From Dyadobacter subterraneus (GTDB lineage: Bacteria; Bacteroidota; Bacteroidia; Cytophagales; Spirosomataceae), in assembly GCF_015221875.1 (NCBI RefSeq), contig NZ_JACYGY010000001.1, positions 2,892,501-2,956,500 of the forward strand: a stretch of DNA of 64,000 bases, given 5' to 3'. The notes below the pieces were generated by a model. The model had not been told where the DNA came from. It was given only the letters and a program-made list of their open reading frames with translations, and did not search any database. Shown here piece after piece: positions 35,862 through 44,938 of this stretch; within the stretch, counting starts at the first letter, position 1; every line of letters begins with the position of its first letter. A program made the position numbers and the translations under genes.

Positions 35862-38336
35862 TTAATTTTCTGTACTTGGAGCACTATGCAAAAAATCATT
35901 TCCTTGATCTTTCGCCTTTTTAAATTCAAGCTTTCCGAATTTGTAAGTCAGGCTGATACCGAAAGACCGATAGGGAACAAGAACAGTGTTTGTGGCGACA
36001 TAATTGCCAGTTTTAACTGTTGTAACCTGACTGATATATTTGGTAAACGGATTTGTAGCAGTAAAACCAATACTTGCATTTTTATGGTAAAACTGCTTTC
36101 TGAAAGCGAAATTATAGGTAAGCTGCTGCGGTCTTTTTCCCTGGATTGTATTGATTGAAGAAGAATAATTTCCAAAACCTTCCAGACTTAAATCCTTCGG
36201 AAGCAGATAGGTTGCATTCAGATTAAAGCGCCAGTTGGTCCCGTTGGTTACATTTCCACCAAGCAGATTGTTTACAACCCGCTTCTGTGTTACAACAAAA
36301 TTTCCTCTCAAATTCAAGCGATCAGTGACCGGCACAGAGCCCGACAAACTTACTCCGGAATTATATTCCACACCAATGTTTTGGCGATTGGTAACCGAAA
36401 CGTTCAGATATGTTGAGTCGCCGATCATATAGGTTGGGTAAAAAGTAGTATACGGTTTTATGTCACTGGTATTGATCCGTTCAATTAAAGCGACGTAAAT
36501 ACTTCCTCCGTTTTTGAAAGGTTTATTATAGCCAAGCTCAAAATTATTGCCGATTTCAGGCTTCAAAAGCGGATTTCCGGCTGTGATATTATAAGGATCG
36601 CTCAGATTCATAAACGGGTTAATTTCTCTGTATTCCGCCCTTTCAATCCGGCGTGTAAAAGCCAGTTTAACGGACTGATCATCCTTGAAATTATGTGAGA
36701 AGATAAGGGATGGGACCAGATTATTATAAGATGGAATCGAGGTATTGGGATAATCAATTTTTACATCGGTATGCTCAAAACGTGCGCCTGCTTTAATATT
36801 CAGCCAGTTAAACATGGAAAAAGCCGTGGATAAATATCCTGCATAAATCTTCATATTGTAGCTCAGCTGATACGACTGTGTCGGATCATGGACAAACCGG
36901 TTTTGGGCAGGTGTGAAAACGCTGATATCCGCAATGCTTTTGATATCCTGCAAAACTGTTTTTACGCCTGTTTCAATCATAACACCTTTTTTTATCGGGT
37001 GGGCATAATCAATTGAGATATTGGTTTGTTTATCATTTCCAGGCGTATTTCCCATGGTTCCGGAATTGGCAAACGATTCGCCATTATAGCTTTGAACCTG
37101 ACTGTAATTATTCCTCGGTTTTCCAAAACTTGAACTATAAAGCACATTCAGCTCCTGTCCATCTTTTTTCAGCTTTTTAATATAATTCAGACTCCAATCA
37201 AAAGCACCGATACTATTTTTACTGGAGGAATTTCGAAGAATTTCCTGAGCTAACAGAGGAGTACCTTCTAGGCTATACGTTGTCTGGTTTATGTTTGTAA
37301 GTCCACTGCCGCTGCTGCTAAAACTGTTGTAGCCAAAGGAGCCTATCAGATTATCCTTTTTGCTGATACTCCAATCAAAACCAATGCCGGAGCGATAACC
37401 GCTTCTTTTAAAATCCTGATATCCATTTTGCAAAAGACGCGTTGTAGTAGTATCAGCGCTGTTTGTAGAAAGACGGTCCTGGGTGCTTGGTGTCCTGGAA
37501 CTGAGCTGTTTATTTCCGCTGAAAAAGGCATTTATGCCAAAGTTGTTCTTTCGGAAATTCAAATTTGCAGAACCATTTTGAAGTCTGGTTCCTCCTGTCA
37601 GACTAATATTCCCGTTAACGCCCTGAAGCTTGTTGTCTTTCAAAATTATATTGATAATACCTCCCGTTCCCTGCGCATCATATTTAGCACCCGGACTTGT
37701 GATTGCTTCGATACTTTTTATCTGACTGGCTGGAATTGAGGCTAGCGCATCAGTAAGGCTGTTTCCAAAAACACTGGATGGTTTTCCATTAATTAAAAAA
37801 CGGACATTCGGATTTCCTTGCAGCTCTACATTTCCATCGATATCCACCGAAACCTGCGGTACTTTTTTCAGTACATCAAGCGCTACTCCCGCCTGAGAAG
37901 TAATATCATTTGCAGCGTTGTAAACAATTTTATCAATCTGGTTTTCAACAATTGTTTTGTTACCGGTTACAGTAACTTCTGCAAGCACATTCACGGTGGG
38001 CGATAAAATAATTGTATTCAGTGAAACGGTTTTTGAAGAACCTGAGATAGTAACATCTTTTATAGATTTTTTTTGATAGCCGATAAAATCAACACTTACC
38101 GTAAAAGTACCGGCAGGAAGTCCGGAAACTTCAAAGTACCCGGCAGTATCAGTTACGGCTCCGTTCACAATAGAATTTGTTTGCTGATTTGTAATTCCGA
38201 CTGAGGCATATTCTACCGGTTGGTTTGTGGAAGCGTCTTTTATTTTACCCGTAATTTTAAAGTTTTGCTTACTTTGGGGATGAGCACTTGATATAATAAA
38301 AATGAAAAAGAGTATGCTCAAAAATATTGGCCTCAT
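35862..38336 (-). CDS. Outer-membrane beta-barrel receptor, TonB-dependent type
   Basis: An 824-residue outer-membrane protein. The signal peptide starts at the ATG at 38336 (MRPIFLSILFFIFIISSAHPQS); an open frame to 38507 lacks a better start. A carboxypeptidase-like domain (FKITGKIKDASTNQPVEYASVG) precedes a plug region (LNTIILSPTVNVLAEVTVTG, VLKKVPQVSVDIDG) and a long barrel ending LTYKFGKLEF. It resembles the OMP_b-brl_3/TonB receptor group without a SusD partner. The following PAP2 gene suggests a link to envelope lipid or phosphate handling, which is inference. Confidence 0.85.
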   Translation of the reverse strand: MRPIFLSILFFIFIISSAHPQSKQNFKITGKIKDASTNQPVEYASVGITNQQTNSIVNGAVTDTAGYFEVSGLPAGTFTVSVDFIGYQKKSIKDVTISGSSKTVSLNTIILSPTVNVLAEVTVTGNKTIVENQIDKIVYNAANDITSQAGVALDVLKKVPQVSVDIDGNVELQGNPNVRFLINGKPSSVFGNSLTDALASIPASQIKSIEAITSPGAKYDAQGTGGIINIILKDNKLQGVNGNISLTGGTRLQNGSANLNFRKNNFGINAFFSGNKQLSSRTPSTQDRLSTNSADTTTTRLLQNGYQDFKRSGYRSGIGFDWSISKKDNLIGSFGYNSFSSSGSGLTNINQTTYSLEGTPLLAQEILRNSSSKNSIGAFDWSLNYIKKLKKDGQELNVLYSSSFGKPRNNYSQVQSYNGESFANSGTMGNTPGNDKQTNISIDYAHPIKKGVMIETGVKTVLQDIKSIADISVFTPAQNRFVHDPTQSYQLSYNMKIYAGYLSTAFSMFNWLNIKAGARFEHTDVKIDYPNTSIPSYNNLVPSLIFSHNFKDDQSVKLAFTRRIERAEYREINPFMNLSDPYNITAGNPLLKPEIGNNFELGYNKPFKNGGSIYVALIERINTSDIKPYTTFYPTYMIGDSTYLNVSVTNRQNIGVEYNSGVSLSGSVPVTDRLNLRGNFVVTQKRVVNNLLGGNVTNGTNWRFNLNATYLLPKDLSLEGFGNYSSSINTIQGKRPQQLTYNFAFRKQFYHKNASIGFTATNPFTKYISQVTTVKTGNYVATNTVLVPYRSFGISLTYKFGKLEFKKAKDQGNDFLHSAPSTEN

Positions 38337-38700
38337 AGCTGATTTGAAAAGTTTATGCAGCAAACCTAGAGACCAATTCTGAATTTTTTTGGAGAAAACT
38401 TGCGGAAAGGAAATATGTCGGGAAATTAATGATATTTTAATTTGGGCAGATGTCTTTTTATTCAAAAAATGAATCTGAATCTTAAATAGATATCTTCTAT
38501 GTGCCAACTTTCTAAATGATAGTTCTTTACAATCCGGAACTTATTTATTTGCAGTCGGTGTTAGCAAATCATATCAGAAATTGACAAACCGAAGTTGCCG
38601 CAAAATCAGTTTGAATTGACAAGATATAGATTTAAGTCTGAGTATTTCAGAGCGTTATTTTTACAATATTTCTTTTTGTACTATTTTCATTAATAAATCT
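38337..38700. promoter_or_regulatory. Divergent control region, receptor / barrel protein
   Basis: 364 bases between divergent genes. A near-consensus TATTTTTA lies about 45 bases upstream of the 38701 start. No clear operator or RNA gene is visible. Confidence 0.3.
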
Positions 38701-39624
38701 ATGCTGTCAGGCAACCGGAAAGCTCTGCTTGTTTTTCTGTGTACTATCGGTGCAAATGCGTTTTCTCAGACCCTAAAACCAGGCTTAACTGGTATGGCTC
38801 CATCCAAATGGCTGACGATGAGATATACTCACTCGCCGGGTAAGGTCTATGATTTTCCAAATGTTGGAGCAAAAAAGTTTACACATGAAGAATATTATTT
38901 CAGAGCCTGGCTTCCCGTTGTTCATAGTAAAAAAGTGACCATTCTTATGGGGCCAAATTATCGGACGGAGCAATTTGAATTGAAAACTCCGGGTGATAAT
39001 CCGATACAAAAAATGGCAGGCTGGAACCTTCGCTCTTACGCGATGGACATCAATTCACTCATAAAACTTGACAGTACTTCCTGGCTTATTACAACAACAA
39101 ATATCAATAAAAGTGGTAATCTGGCGGATTTAAGTTTGAAACAAATTCCGATTAATTATACAGTTTCAGCAACTTTTCTTCGAAAAAAATCTGCTAACAA
39201 GGAGATAGGTTTTGGAGCAATGTTGAATAAAAGCTATAAACTGACTGTGCTGCCCGTTTTTGTATTTAACTACAACTATTCGGAGAAGTCGGGAATTGAA
39301 ATGATGCTTCCAAAAAGAATAGCCTGGAGAAGGAATTTGTCGCCCAACGACATTATATATTTAAAAGCAGAAACGGTCAGCCGAACCTATTATGTCAATG
39401 GCCCAAACAGTGATTTGCCAAGTGTTTACCGCCGCGTGGATGTTGATATGGGTATAAGTTATAATAAGAAACTGGGAAATTTCGGAGGCGTTGATATTAT
39501 GGCAGGTTATAGAAAAAATTTAAGTACCAGAATGGTTGAAGGAGGAATTCCTATTAAAACATCAGGTCTCGCAATAACGGCTGATTTTTACATTCAGCCA
39601 CCAAAATTTCATAAAAAGAAATAA
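38701..39624 (+). CDS. Outer-membrane beta-barrel protein (DUF6268-like)
   Basis: A 307-residue protein with a signal peptide (ALLVFLCTIGANAFSQ) followed by amphipathic beta-strand repeats. It includes RAWLPVVHSKKVTILMGPNY, IPINYTVSATFLRK, and a C-terminal strand GLAITADFYIQPP. The layout matches the DUF6268 beta-barrel family of Bacteroidota, but the assignment is tentative. A strong terminator follows. Confidence 0.7.
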   Translation: MLSGNRKALLVFLCTIGANAFSQTLKPGLTGMAPSKWLTMRYTHSPGKVYDFPNVGAKKFTHEEYYFRAWLPVVHSKKVTILMGPNYRTEQFELKTPGDNPIQKMAGWNLRSYAMDINSLIKLDSTSWLITTTNINKSGNLADLSLKQIPINYTVSATFLRKKSANKEIGFGAMLNKSYKLTVLPVFVFNYNYSEKSGIEMMLPKRIAWRRNLSPNDIIYLKAETVSRTYYVNGPNSDLPSVYRRVDVDMGISYNKKLGNFGGVDIMAGYRKNLSTRMVEGGIPIKTSGLAITADFYIQPPKFHKKK

Positions 39625-39649
39625 AAACTGATTTGCCGATTTTATACGA

Positions 39650-39695
39650 GATTCAAAAACGAGACATGCTAAGTCTTGTTTTTGAATCTTTTTTT
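39650..39695 (+). terminator. Terminator after the 38701 gene
   Basis: GATTCAAAAACGAGAC (39650-39665) pairs with GTCTTGTTTTTGAATC (39673-39688), followed by a run of T. A classic intrinsic terminator. Confidence 0.85.
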
Positions 39696-40004
39696 GTCTT
39701 CTGAAACGTTTAATACATCACGTTCTAATTTCTGGCGAATTCTGATAAAGGAATCACGCCAAGCAATAAGAAAAAACGCAAAGATAAACTTGGCGAAATT
39801 TGCGCTTAATTTTTTTGCTTAGCGTAAAAAAATACAAGACCGAAAAAATTCGGATTTCTAAATGCCCAATTCAGGATAAAATATGTCCGGATCAAGGTTT
39901 TTGACATTGAGCCTCATCAGAAGCGATTATACTTTTGAGAACACAAAGGGAAGTCATTTTCAGACTTTCTTTTTTTTAGCAAAAGAGATAAACGTTCTTA
40001 GATT
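39696..40004. other. Non-coding gap with degraded repeats
   Basis: A 309-bp gap. It contains a patch (39759-39830) of related short words: CGCCAAG, CGCAAAG, CTTGGCG, GCGCTTAA, GCTTAGCGT. CGCCAAG and CTTGGCG are inverted. This looks like a decayed intergenic repeat. No gene. Confidence 0.35.
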
Positions 40005-41033
40005 ATGTCAGAAATAATAAAATACGATCGTCGCAGGTTTTTTGGCGCTGCGGCTGCTGCCATTGCCGCAGGAGAAATCATTACAACCACATATGCAAAA
40101 GCACAAAACGGCATAAACGAACAAAAAGTAAATTCATCTTTTGAAACTATAAAACAGATCGAAGCCGGCGTTCTAAATATTGGTTATGCGGAAGCTGGTC
40201 CGGCTGACGGACCGGTAGTAATTTTACTACATGGATGGCCTTATAATATTCACAGTTTTGTTGAGGTCGCTCCATTGCTTGCATCTAAAGGTTACCGCGT
40301 TATAGTGCCGCACTTGCGGGGACACGGAACTACTCGTTTTTTATCCGATAAAACATTCAGAAATGGTCAGCAATCTGCCGTGGCGCTGGATATTATTGCT
40401 TTAATGGATGCCCTGCATATTAAAAACGCAATCCTTGCTGGTTATGACTGGGGAGCGCGGACAGCTTGTATTATTGCTGCACTTTGGCCGGATCGTTGCA
40501 AGGCTCTTGTTTCGGTTAACGGATATCTGATCAACAACCTTGAACGTAACAAACTTCCGTTATCGCCAAAGGCCGAATGGGGATGGTGGTACCAGTTTTA
40601 TTTTTCAACGGAACGGGGAAAAGCAGGATATGAAGCAAACCGTCAGGATTTTGCAAAACTGATCTGGAAAAATGTGTCGCCAAGGTGGAATTTTGATGAT
40701 GCCACGTTTAACCGTTCAGCGGCATCATTTGATAATCCGGATTACATCAGTATTGTAATCCACAATTATCGATGGCGTTTGAGTATTGAAAAGGGTGAAA
40801 AGCAATATGAAGATTTGGAAAAACAACTGGCAGAGGGTCCGGTAATAAAAGTGCCAACAATCACGCTGGATGGTGATTCAGACGGCGTTGCACCGGCAAC
40901 CGACGGAACGGCTTATGCTAATAAATTTTCTGGCAAACGGATACACAAAATTATAAAAGGTGTCGGCCACAATTTGCCCCAGGAAGCCCCGAACGCATTT
41001 GCAGACGCCATTATTGAAGTGGATCGTTTTTAA
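40005..41033 (+). CDS. Exported alpha/beta hydrolase, epoxide-hydrolase-like
   Basis: A 342-residue alpha/beta hydrolase with a twin-arginine-like leader (RRRFFGAAAAAIAAGE, residues 9-24) and a signal region to about residue 34. The oxyanion motif HGWPYN and the nucleophile elbow GYDWGAR with Asp at residue 148, rather than Ser, are typical of epoxide hydrolases and haloalkane dehalogenases. GVGHNLPQ supplies the catalytic His. Substrate unknown. A bidirectional hairpin separates it from the HxlR gene. Confidence 0.82.
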   Translation: MSEIIKYDRRRFFGAAAAAIAAGEIITTTYAKAQNGINEQKVNSSFETIKQIEAGVLNIGYAEAGPADGPVVILLHGWPYNIHSFVEVAPLLASKGYRVIVPHLRGHGTTRFLSDKTFRNGQQSAVALDIIALMDALHIKNAILAGYDWGARTACIIAALWPDRCKALVSVNGYLINNLERNKLPLSPKAEWGWWYQFYFSTERGKAGYEANRQDFAKLIWKNVSPRWNFDDATFNRSAASFDNPDYISIVIHNYRWRLSIEKGEKQYEDLEKQLAEGPVIKVPTITLDGDSDGVAPATDGTAYANKFSGKRIHKIIKGVGHNLPQEAPNAFADAIIEVDRF

Positions 41034-41041
41034 TATTTCCT

Positions 41042-41082
41042 ATTTCAAGGTCTTTAAATTTCTGATTTGAAGACCTTGAAAT
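41042..41082. terminator. Bidirectional terminator
   Basis: ATTTCAAGGTCTT (41042-41054) pairs perfectly with AAGACCTTGAAAT (41070-41082) across a 15-base loop. It lies between the convergent hydrolase and HxlR genes. Confidence 0.7.
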
Positions 41083-41103
41083 GTGTATTGAACTTGGGAT
41101 AAA

Positions 41104-41445
41104 TCAGCTCTCAATGATTTTCCTGCGATGGGCCAATCCCCAAAAATGCAGTTCCTCCATTACCTTTTCAAGTGACTTTCCATGTTCTGTAATGGTGTAT
41201 TCAACTGTTGGTGGAAAGGTATCATAGACATCCCTTCTCAGCAATTTATTGGCTTCCAGATTTTTCAATTCCTTGGACAACGTTTTGTCCGTTATTCCGG
41301 GAACTTCCCTGGAAATTTGCTTGAATCGGCGTGGCCCCGTCGATAAGGCAAATAAAATCAAGAGTTTCCATCTGCCCTCCAGCGCTTCCAAAGCATCACG
41401 TATAGAAAGGGCAGTTTTAGGACATCCACCTGTGGTCAGCATCAT
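41104..41445 (-). CDS. HxlR family transcriptional regulator
   Basis: A 113-residue winged-helix protein of the MarR-like HxlR class. The conserved Cys-Pro (GGCPKTALSIRDALEALEGRWKLLILFALSTGPRRFKQ, split across residues 7-44), LSKELKNLEANKLLRR recognition region and PPTVEYTITEHGKSL wing are all visible. It is divergent from the DoxX gene and probably controls it. An inverted-repeat operator candidate lies between them. A Cys near the N-terminus may make it redox- or electrophile-responsive, as in HypR/QorR relatives. Confidence 0.9.
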   Translation of the reverse strand: MMLTTGGCPKTALSIRDALEALEGRWKLLILFALSTGPRRFKQISREVPGITDKTLSKELKNLEANKLLRRDVYDTFPPTVEYTITEHGKSLEKVMEELHFWGLAHRRKIIES

Positions 41446-41470
41446 TTTCAGGTTTTAAGTTGCACGATAC

Positions 41471-41521
41471 TATCCTTTTGGATATCGCTATCCAGAGTGG
41501 AAGCGCTATCAAACGGATAGC
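41471..41521. promoter_or_regulatory. Candidate HxlR operators
   Basis: Two inverted repeats share the half-site TATC/GATA: TATCC-TTTT-GGATA (41471-41484) and GCTATC-AAACG-GATAGC (41505-41521), with an extra half-site GCTATCC at 41487-41493. They sit in the 118-bp divergent gap between hxlR and doxX, within 43 bases of the DoxX start. Confidence 0.6.
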
Positions 41522-41563
41522 AAATATAAGTAGGTTTGTCACTAAACAAAACTTATACATAAG

Positions 41564-41971
41564 ATGACCGAACAGCTAAAATCTTCAAAAACAACAAACA
41601 TTATCCTCTGGATAGCGCAAATATTACTTTCAGCCTTTTTCATCATGGGGGCTGTGATGAAATTTATGCCCATTGAAAAAATATCCGTCATGATGCCGTG
41701 GACGGGGCAAGTTCCAGCGATCGCTGTAAGACTTCTCGGCATGATTGATTTATCAGGAGCAGCAGGTTTGATACTTCCGGGATTACTTCAAATTAAACCA
41801 AAATTGACAGGTTGGGCAGCTGTCGGTATTATATTGATGATGATTTGTGCGATTATTTTTCATGTGTCGAGAGGAGAAGGAGAGGTGATCGGGGTAAATA
41901 TTTTTGCAATGGTTTTGGCGGGATTTGTGGTTTGGGGAAGGGGCGCATCGCCACTAGTTAATACCAAATAA
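41564..41971 (+). CDS. DoxX family membrane protein
   Basis: A 135-residue protein with four predicted membrane helices (NIILWIAQILLSAFFIMGAVMKF, VRLLGMIDLSGAAGLILP, GWAAVGIILMMICAIIFHVSRGEG, and a C-terminal helix). The MKF at the first helix end and HxxRGE at the third are typical of DoxX-like proteins. These are often induced by oxidative or electrophile stress, consistent with the divergent HxlR regulator. Its biochemical role is not established. Confidence 0.82.
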   Translation: MTEQLKSSKTTNIILWIAQILLSAFFIMGAVMKFMPIEKISVMMPWTGQVPAIAVRLLGMIDLSGAAGLILPGLLQIKPKLTGWAAVGIILMMICAIIFHVSRGEGEVIGVNIFAMVLAGFVVWGRGASPLVNTK

Positions 41972-42172
41972 CGTAAAAACTATTTCAACCCGGATGAAAT
42001 CTGATTCTGTTAAATTTCATCTTTCATTTTCCTGATTCATTACTTCATTTTTCAGGATTACTGGCAATTAAGCAGGATTGAAATAGATTTAATACAGATA
42101 ATTTTTTCTCCATTGCACAAAAACCTATCTTGAAACAGTTTAGTATCAACCACAATTTTAAACCCAAAAAAC

Positions 42173-42994
42173 ATGGCTAAGATCACTGTAAAAGATGGTA
42201 CCGAGATTTATTACAAAGATTGGGGAACGGGGCAGCCGATCGTTTTTCATCACGGCTGGCCTTTATCGGGCGACGACTGGGATGGACAAATGATGTTTTT
42301 TCTGAACCTTGGTTACAGGGTTATCGCTCATGACCGCAGAGGACATGGAAGATCTTCTCAAACTTCTGAGGGGCACAATATGGACACTTATGCTTCTGAT
42401 GTTGCTGAACTTACCAAAGCGCTTGATCTGAAAGACGCGATCCATGTTGGTCATTCAACGGGTGGGGGTGAAGCGATTCACTATGCTGCAAAATTTGGAG
42501 AGGGCCGGGTGGCAAAAGTTGTACTGGTGAGTGCTGTTACGCCTTTAATGGTGCAAACCGCGGATAACCCGGATGGGATTCCCATGTCTGTTTTTGATGA
42601 AATCCGTGAAGGAACGGCTACAAAAAGAGCACAGTATTTCCAGGATTTTACAATTCCATTTTATGGATACAACCGTGAAGGAGCGACAATATCTCAGGGT
42701 ATTCGCGATAACTGGTGGAGACAAGCGATGATGGGAGGAATAAAGGCACATTATGATGGAATCAAAGCCTTTTCTGAAACTGACTTTACGGATGATCTTA
42801 AAAGTGTTGATTTTCCTGTGTTGGTTTTACATGGAGAAGATGACCAGATTGTTCCATTCCCAATTTCCGGTGCAAAAGCGGTAAAACTTTTGAAAAACGG
42901 AAAGCTAATTTCTTACCCAGGTTTTCCTCACGGAATGCCTGCCACGGAAGCTGCTACAATTAACAAAGACCTTTTGGATTTTTTTAAATCCTGA
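42173..42994 (+). CDS. Alpha/beta hydrolase, non-haem chloroperoxidase-like
   Basis: A 273-residue hydrolase. Catalytic Ser95 in GHSTGGG, Asp in LHGEDDQIVPF and His in PGFPHGMPA match the serine hydrolase/perhydrolase group historically called non-haem chloroperoxidases, with the conserved HDRRGHGRS and MVQTADNPDG segments. In vivo it is probably an esterase or peracid-forming hydrolase; halogenation is usually an in vitro side reaction. No signal peptide. It is followed by a very stable terminator. Confidence 0.9.
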   Translation: MAKITVKDGTEIYYKDWGTGQPIVFHHGWPLSGDDWDGQMMFFLNLGYRVIAHDRRGHGRSSQTSEGHNMDTYASDVAELTKALDLKDAIHVGHSTGGGEAIHYAAKFGEGRVAKVVLVSAVTPLMVQTADNPDGIPMSVFDEIREGTATKRAQYFQDFTIPFYGYNREGATISQGIRDNWWRQAMMGGIKAHYDGIKAFSETDFTDDLKSVDFPVLVLHGEDDQIVPFPISGAKAVKLLKNGKLISYPGFPHGMPATEAATINKDLLDFFKS

Positions 42995-43028
42995 TCCGAA
43001 ACAGAATTTAAAAAAACAAGTATATCAA

Positions 43029-43069
43029 AAAAAGCAATGCGCTGCCGGCCTGGCAGCGCATTGCTTTTT
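43029..43069. terminator. Bidirectional terminator
   Basis: An 18-bp perfect stem (AAAAAGCAATGCGCTGCC at 43029-43046, GGCAGCGCATTGCTTTTT at 43052-43069) with a five-base loop sits between the convergent hydrolase and tpx genes. Terminal A- and T-runs make it functional in both directions. Confidence 0.92.
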
Positions 43070-43090
43070 ATAAATAAAATAAGAGTCCTT

Positions 43091-43681
43091 TTATTTGATT
43101 GCAGCGATAGCAGCAGTATAATCAGGCTCCTGTCCAATTTCCGGAACTTGTTGTTCGTATACGATTTTTCCTTCCGGATTAATCACAATCACAGCACGGC
43201 TTAGTAAACCTTTCATCGGTCCGTCTGCAATTTGAACTCCATAAGCAGTTCCGAAATCGGTTCTGAAATCAGAAAGCATTACAACATTGTTGATTCCTTC
43301 TGCACCACAAAATGCTTTTTGCGCGAAAGGCAAATCCTTCGAAATACAAAGTACAGTGGTATTTTTAAGGCTGGCAGCGTCTTCATTAAATTTTCTTACA
43401 GATTTTGAACAAACGCCGGTATTCACACTTGGGAAGATATTCATGATAATATATTTCCCTTTGTATTCTGATAAAGATTTGTCTTTAAGATCGACACCTG
43501 TCAGATTCAGATTTTTAACTTCTGTCCCGACAGCGGGAAGTTTACCAACAGTATGGATTGTATTTCCGCCCATTGTAATGGCGGTACCGGTTTGGGCAAA
43601 AGAACTGGCCGTTATGAAAATTCCAAGAAGTGCAAGGAAAAGAATTTTAACGGTAGATGAAGATTTTTTTACGCTGGTCAT
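43091..43681 (-). CDS. tpx: Exported thiol peroxidase
   Basis: A 196-residue atypical 2-Cys peroxiredoxin reducing organic and hydrogen peroxides. A Sec signal peptide (FLALLGIFITASSFAQ) precedes the mature domain. The peroxidatic Cys91 lies in FPSVNTGVC and the resolving Cys125 in SKDLPFAQKAFC, both diagnostic of Tpx. The usual TPVC is TGVC here. Export is notable because most Tpx proteins lack an obvious signal peptide. The redox partner is probably a periplasmic thioredoxin-like protein. Confidence 0.93.
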   Translation of the reverse strand: MTSVKKSSSTVKILFLALLGIFITASSFAQTGTAITMGGNTIHTVGKLPAVGTEVKNLNLTGVDLKDKSLSEYKGKYIIMNIFPSVNTGVCSKSVRKFNEDAASLKNTTVLCISKDLPFAQKAFCGAEGINNVVMLSDFRTDFGTAYGVQIADGPMKGLLSRAVIVINPEGKIVYEQQVPEIGQEPDYTAAIAAIK

Positions 43682-43832
43682 GTAGATTGATTGTTATGAA
43701 TGAATCTCCGAATGTACAAATAAAACAGATGTACAACTTATAATTTCCAGCTTTCCTAATAAGTTGATTTAGCAAGAAAAATTTGACATTTTTGTATCGC
43801 TACACATTCACCATTCTAAATCGTATTTCACT

Positions 43833-44189
43833 ATGCTCACCGATATAAATCCAAAATTACCCATGCGTGATAAGGCGATCACGAAAGACTTTTATTTGAA
43901 TAAATTAGGTTTCGAACAATTTGGCAGCGATGAACACGAGGATTATTTAATGGTACAAAAAGACAGTATCCAGATTCACTTTTTCGAGTTTAAAGAAATT
44001 GACCCAAAAGAAAATTACGGGATGGCTTATATCCGGACTAATGATATTGAAAAATGGTATCAACTGGCTCTTGACCAAAAAATTAGCATACCAACAGCGG
44101 GGCATCTGCAAATAAAACCGTGGAGGCAGAAGGAATTTGCGATACTTGATCCTGATAATAATTTGTTGACTTTTGGGGAAAGTTTGTGA
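43833..44189 (+). CDS. VOC / bleomycin-resistance-like protein
   Basis: A 118-residue single-module VOC protein. It starts NPKLPMRDKAITKDFYLNKLGF, has DEHEDYLMVQKDSIQIHFFEF and ends WRQKEFAILDPDNNLLTFGE, the pattern of the Sh ble/glyoxalase family. Homologues bind antibiotics of the bleomycin group or act as unrelated metabolic enzymes. Function cannot be settled from sequence. Confidence 0.85.
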   Translation: MLTDINPKLPMRDKAITKDFYLNKLGFEQFGSDEHEDYLMVQKDSIQIHFFEFKEIDPKENYGMAYIRTNDIEKWYQLALDQKISIPTAGHLQIKPWRQKEFAILDPDNNLLTFGESL

Positions 44190-44345
44190 TGGGGGATTTT
44201 ATTATAATCTATTTTGCCTGTCATATCATTTTATACTTGGGGAGTCAGCAGTAATGTAAATTATGAGAAAGACTAAAAATTGATTTGGAACTTAAATCGT
44301 CTAAAAAAGCATAATTAAAATTTACGGCTCTTGATTCCCAAAAAT

Positions 44346-44630
44346 ATGAAAATTGTACCCATTGTTTGGATTGTAATATCTGTTTTTCTAATAATAATAT
44401 CTGGACTTGGTATATTAGATTGTAGCGTTTCCCTAAAATATGAAATTGAGCCTTTCGATATGTCTCCTAATCTAAATGAATTTGTTGCGGATGAAAGAGA
44501 TTTATTGAATAGAATAATAATGATATTGTGGTATGCAGTTATTTTTCTGACAATAAACATTGCGATTATGGTACGTTGGATTTTTATGAATAAGAATCAA
44601 TACAAGACTGGTAATGAGTCAAACTTGTAA
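44346..44630 (+). CDS. Small membrane protein, unknown
   Basis: A 94-residue protein with two membrane segments (residues 5-25, IVWIVISVFLIIISGLGILD, and around 58-80, IIMILWYAVIFLTINIAIMV) and a charged loop between them. The start at the ATG 44346 is preferred to a TTG at 44331. No family recognised; coding status is moderately supported. Confidence 0.5.
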   Translation: MKIVPIVWIVISVFLIIISGLGILDCSVSLKYEIEPFDMSPNLNEFVADERDLLNRIIMILWYAVIFLTINIAIMVRWIFMNKNQYKTGNESNL

Positions 44631-44733
44631 TTTTCCTAATTCACTTGATTAATACATTTATAAATGGTAAATTTTTAATATTAAGAAGTTTTTAAAACTA
44701 CGCATATCGGCACTTGATCTTTGCTGTTTCACA

Positions 44734-44801
44734 AGTCCGAAGGACTGACATTATTATAGAACATTCAAAGCCTCACGGCCATATTAAAACCACGAAGTGG
44801 T
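44734..44801. repeat. Pair of GNA-loop hairpins in a gap
   Basis: Two 13-bp units with 5-bp arms and a GAA loop: AGTCC-GAA-GGACT (44734-44746) and ACCAC-GAA-GTGGT (44789-44801). The first is followed by GAC, as in the REP-like units near 1.4 kb. The surrounding 308-bp gap (44631-44938) has no gene or other recognisable element. Confidence 0.55.
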
Positions 44802-44938
44802 GAAATAAATCTTATTAGATAATCCTGACTGACATTAATTTCAACCTCCTTCAATTCCGGCTACAACAAAAGTAGATTCAGCTACATCCGCCAGTTTGCT
44901 GTTGCCGAACTTTGTTTTATCAAACAAACAGAGAAAAA

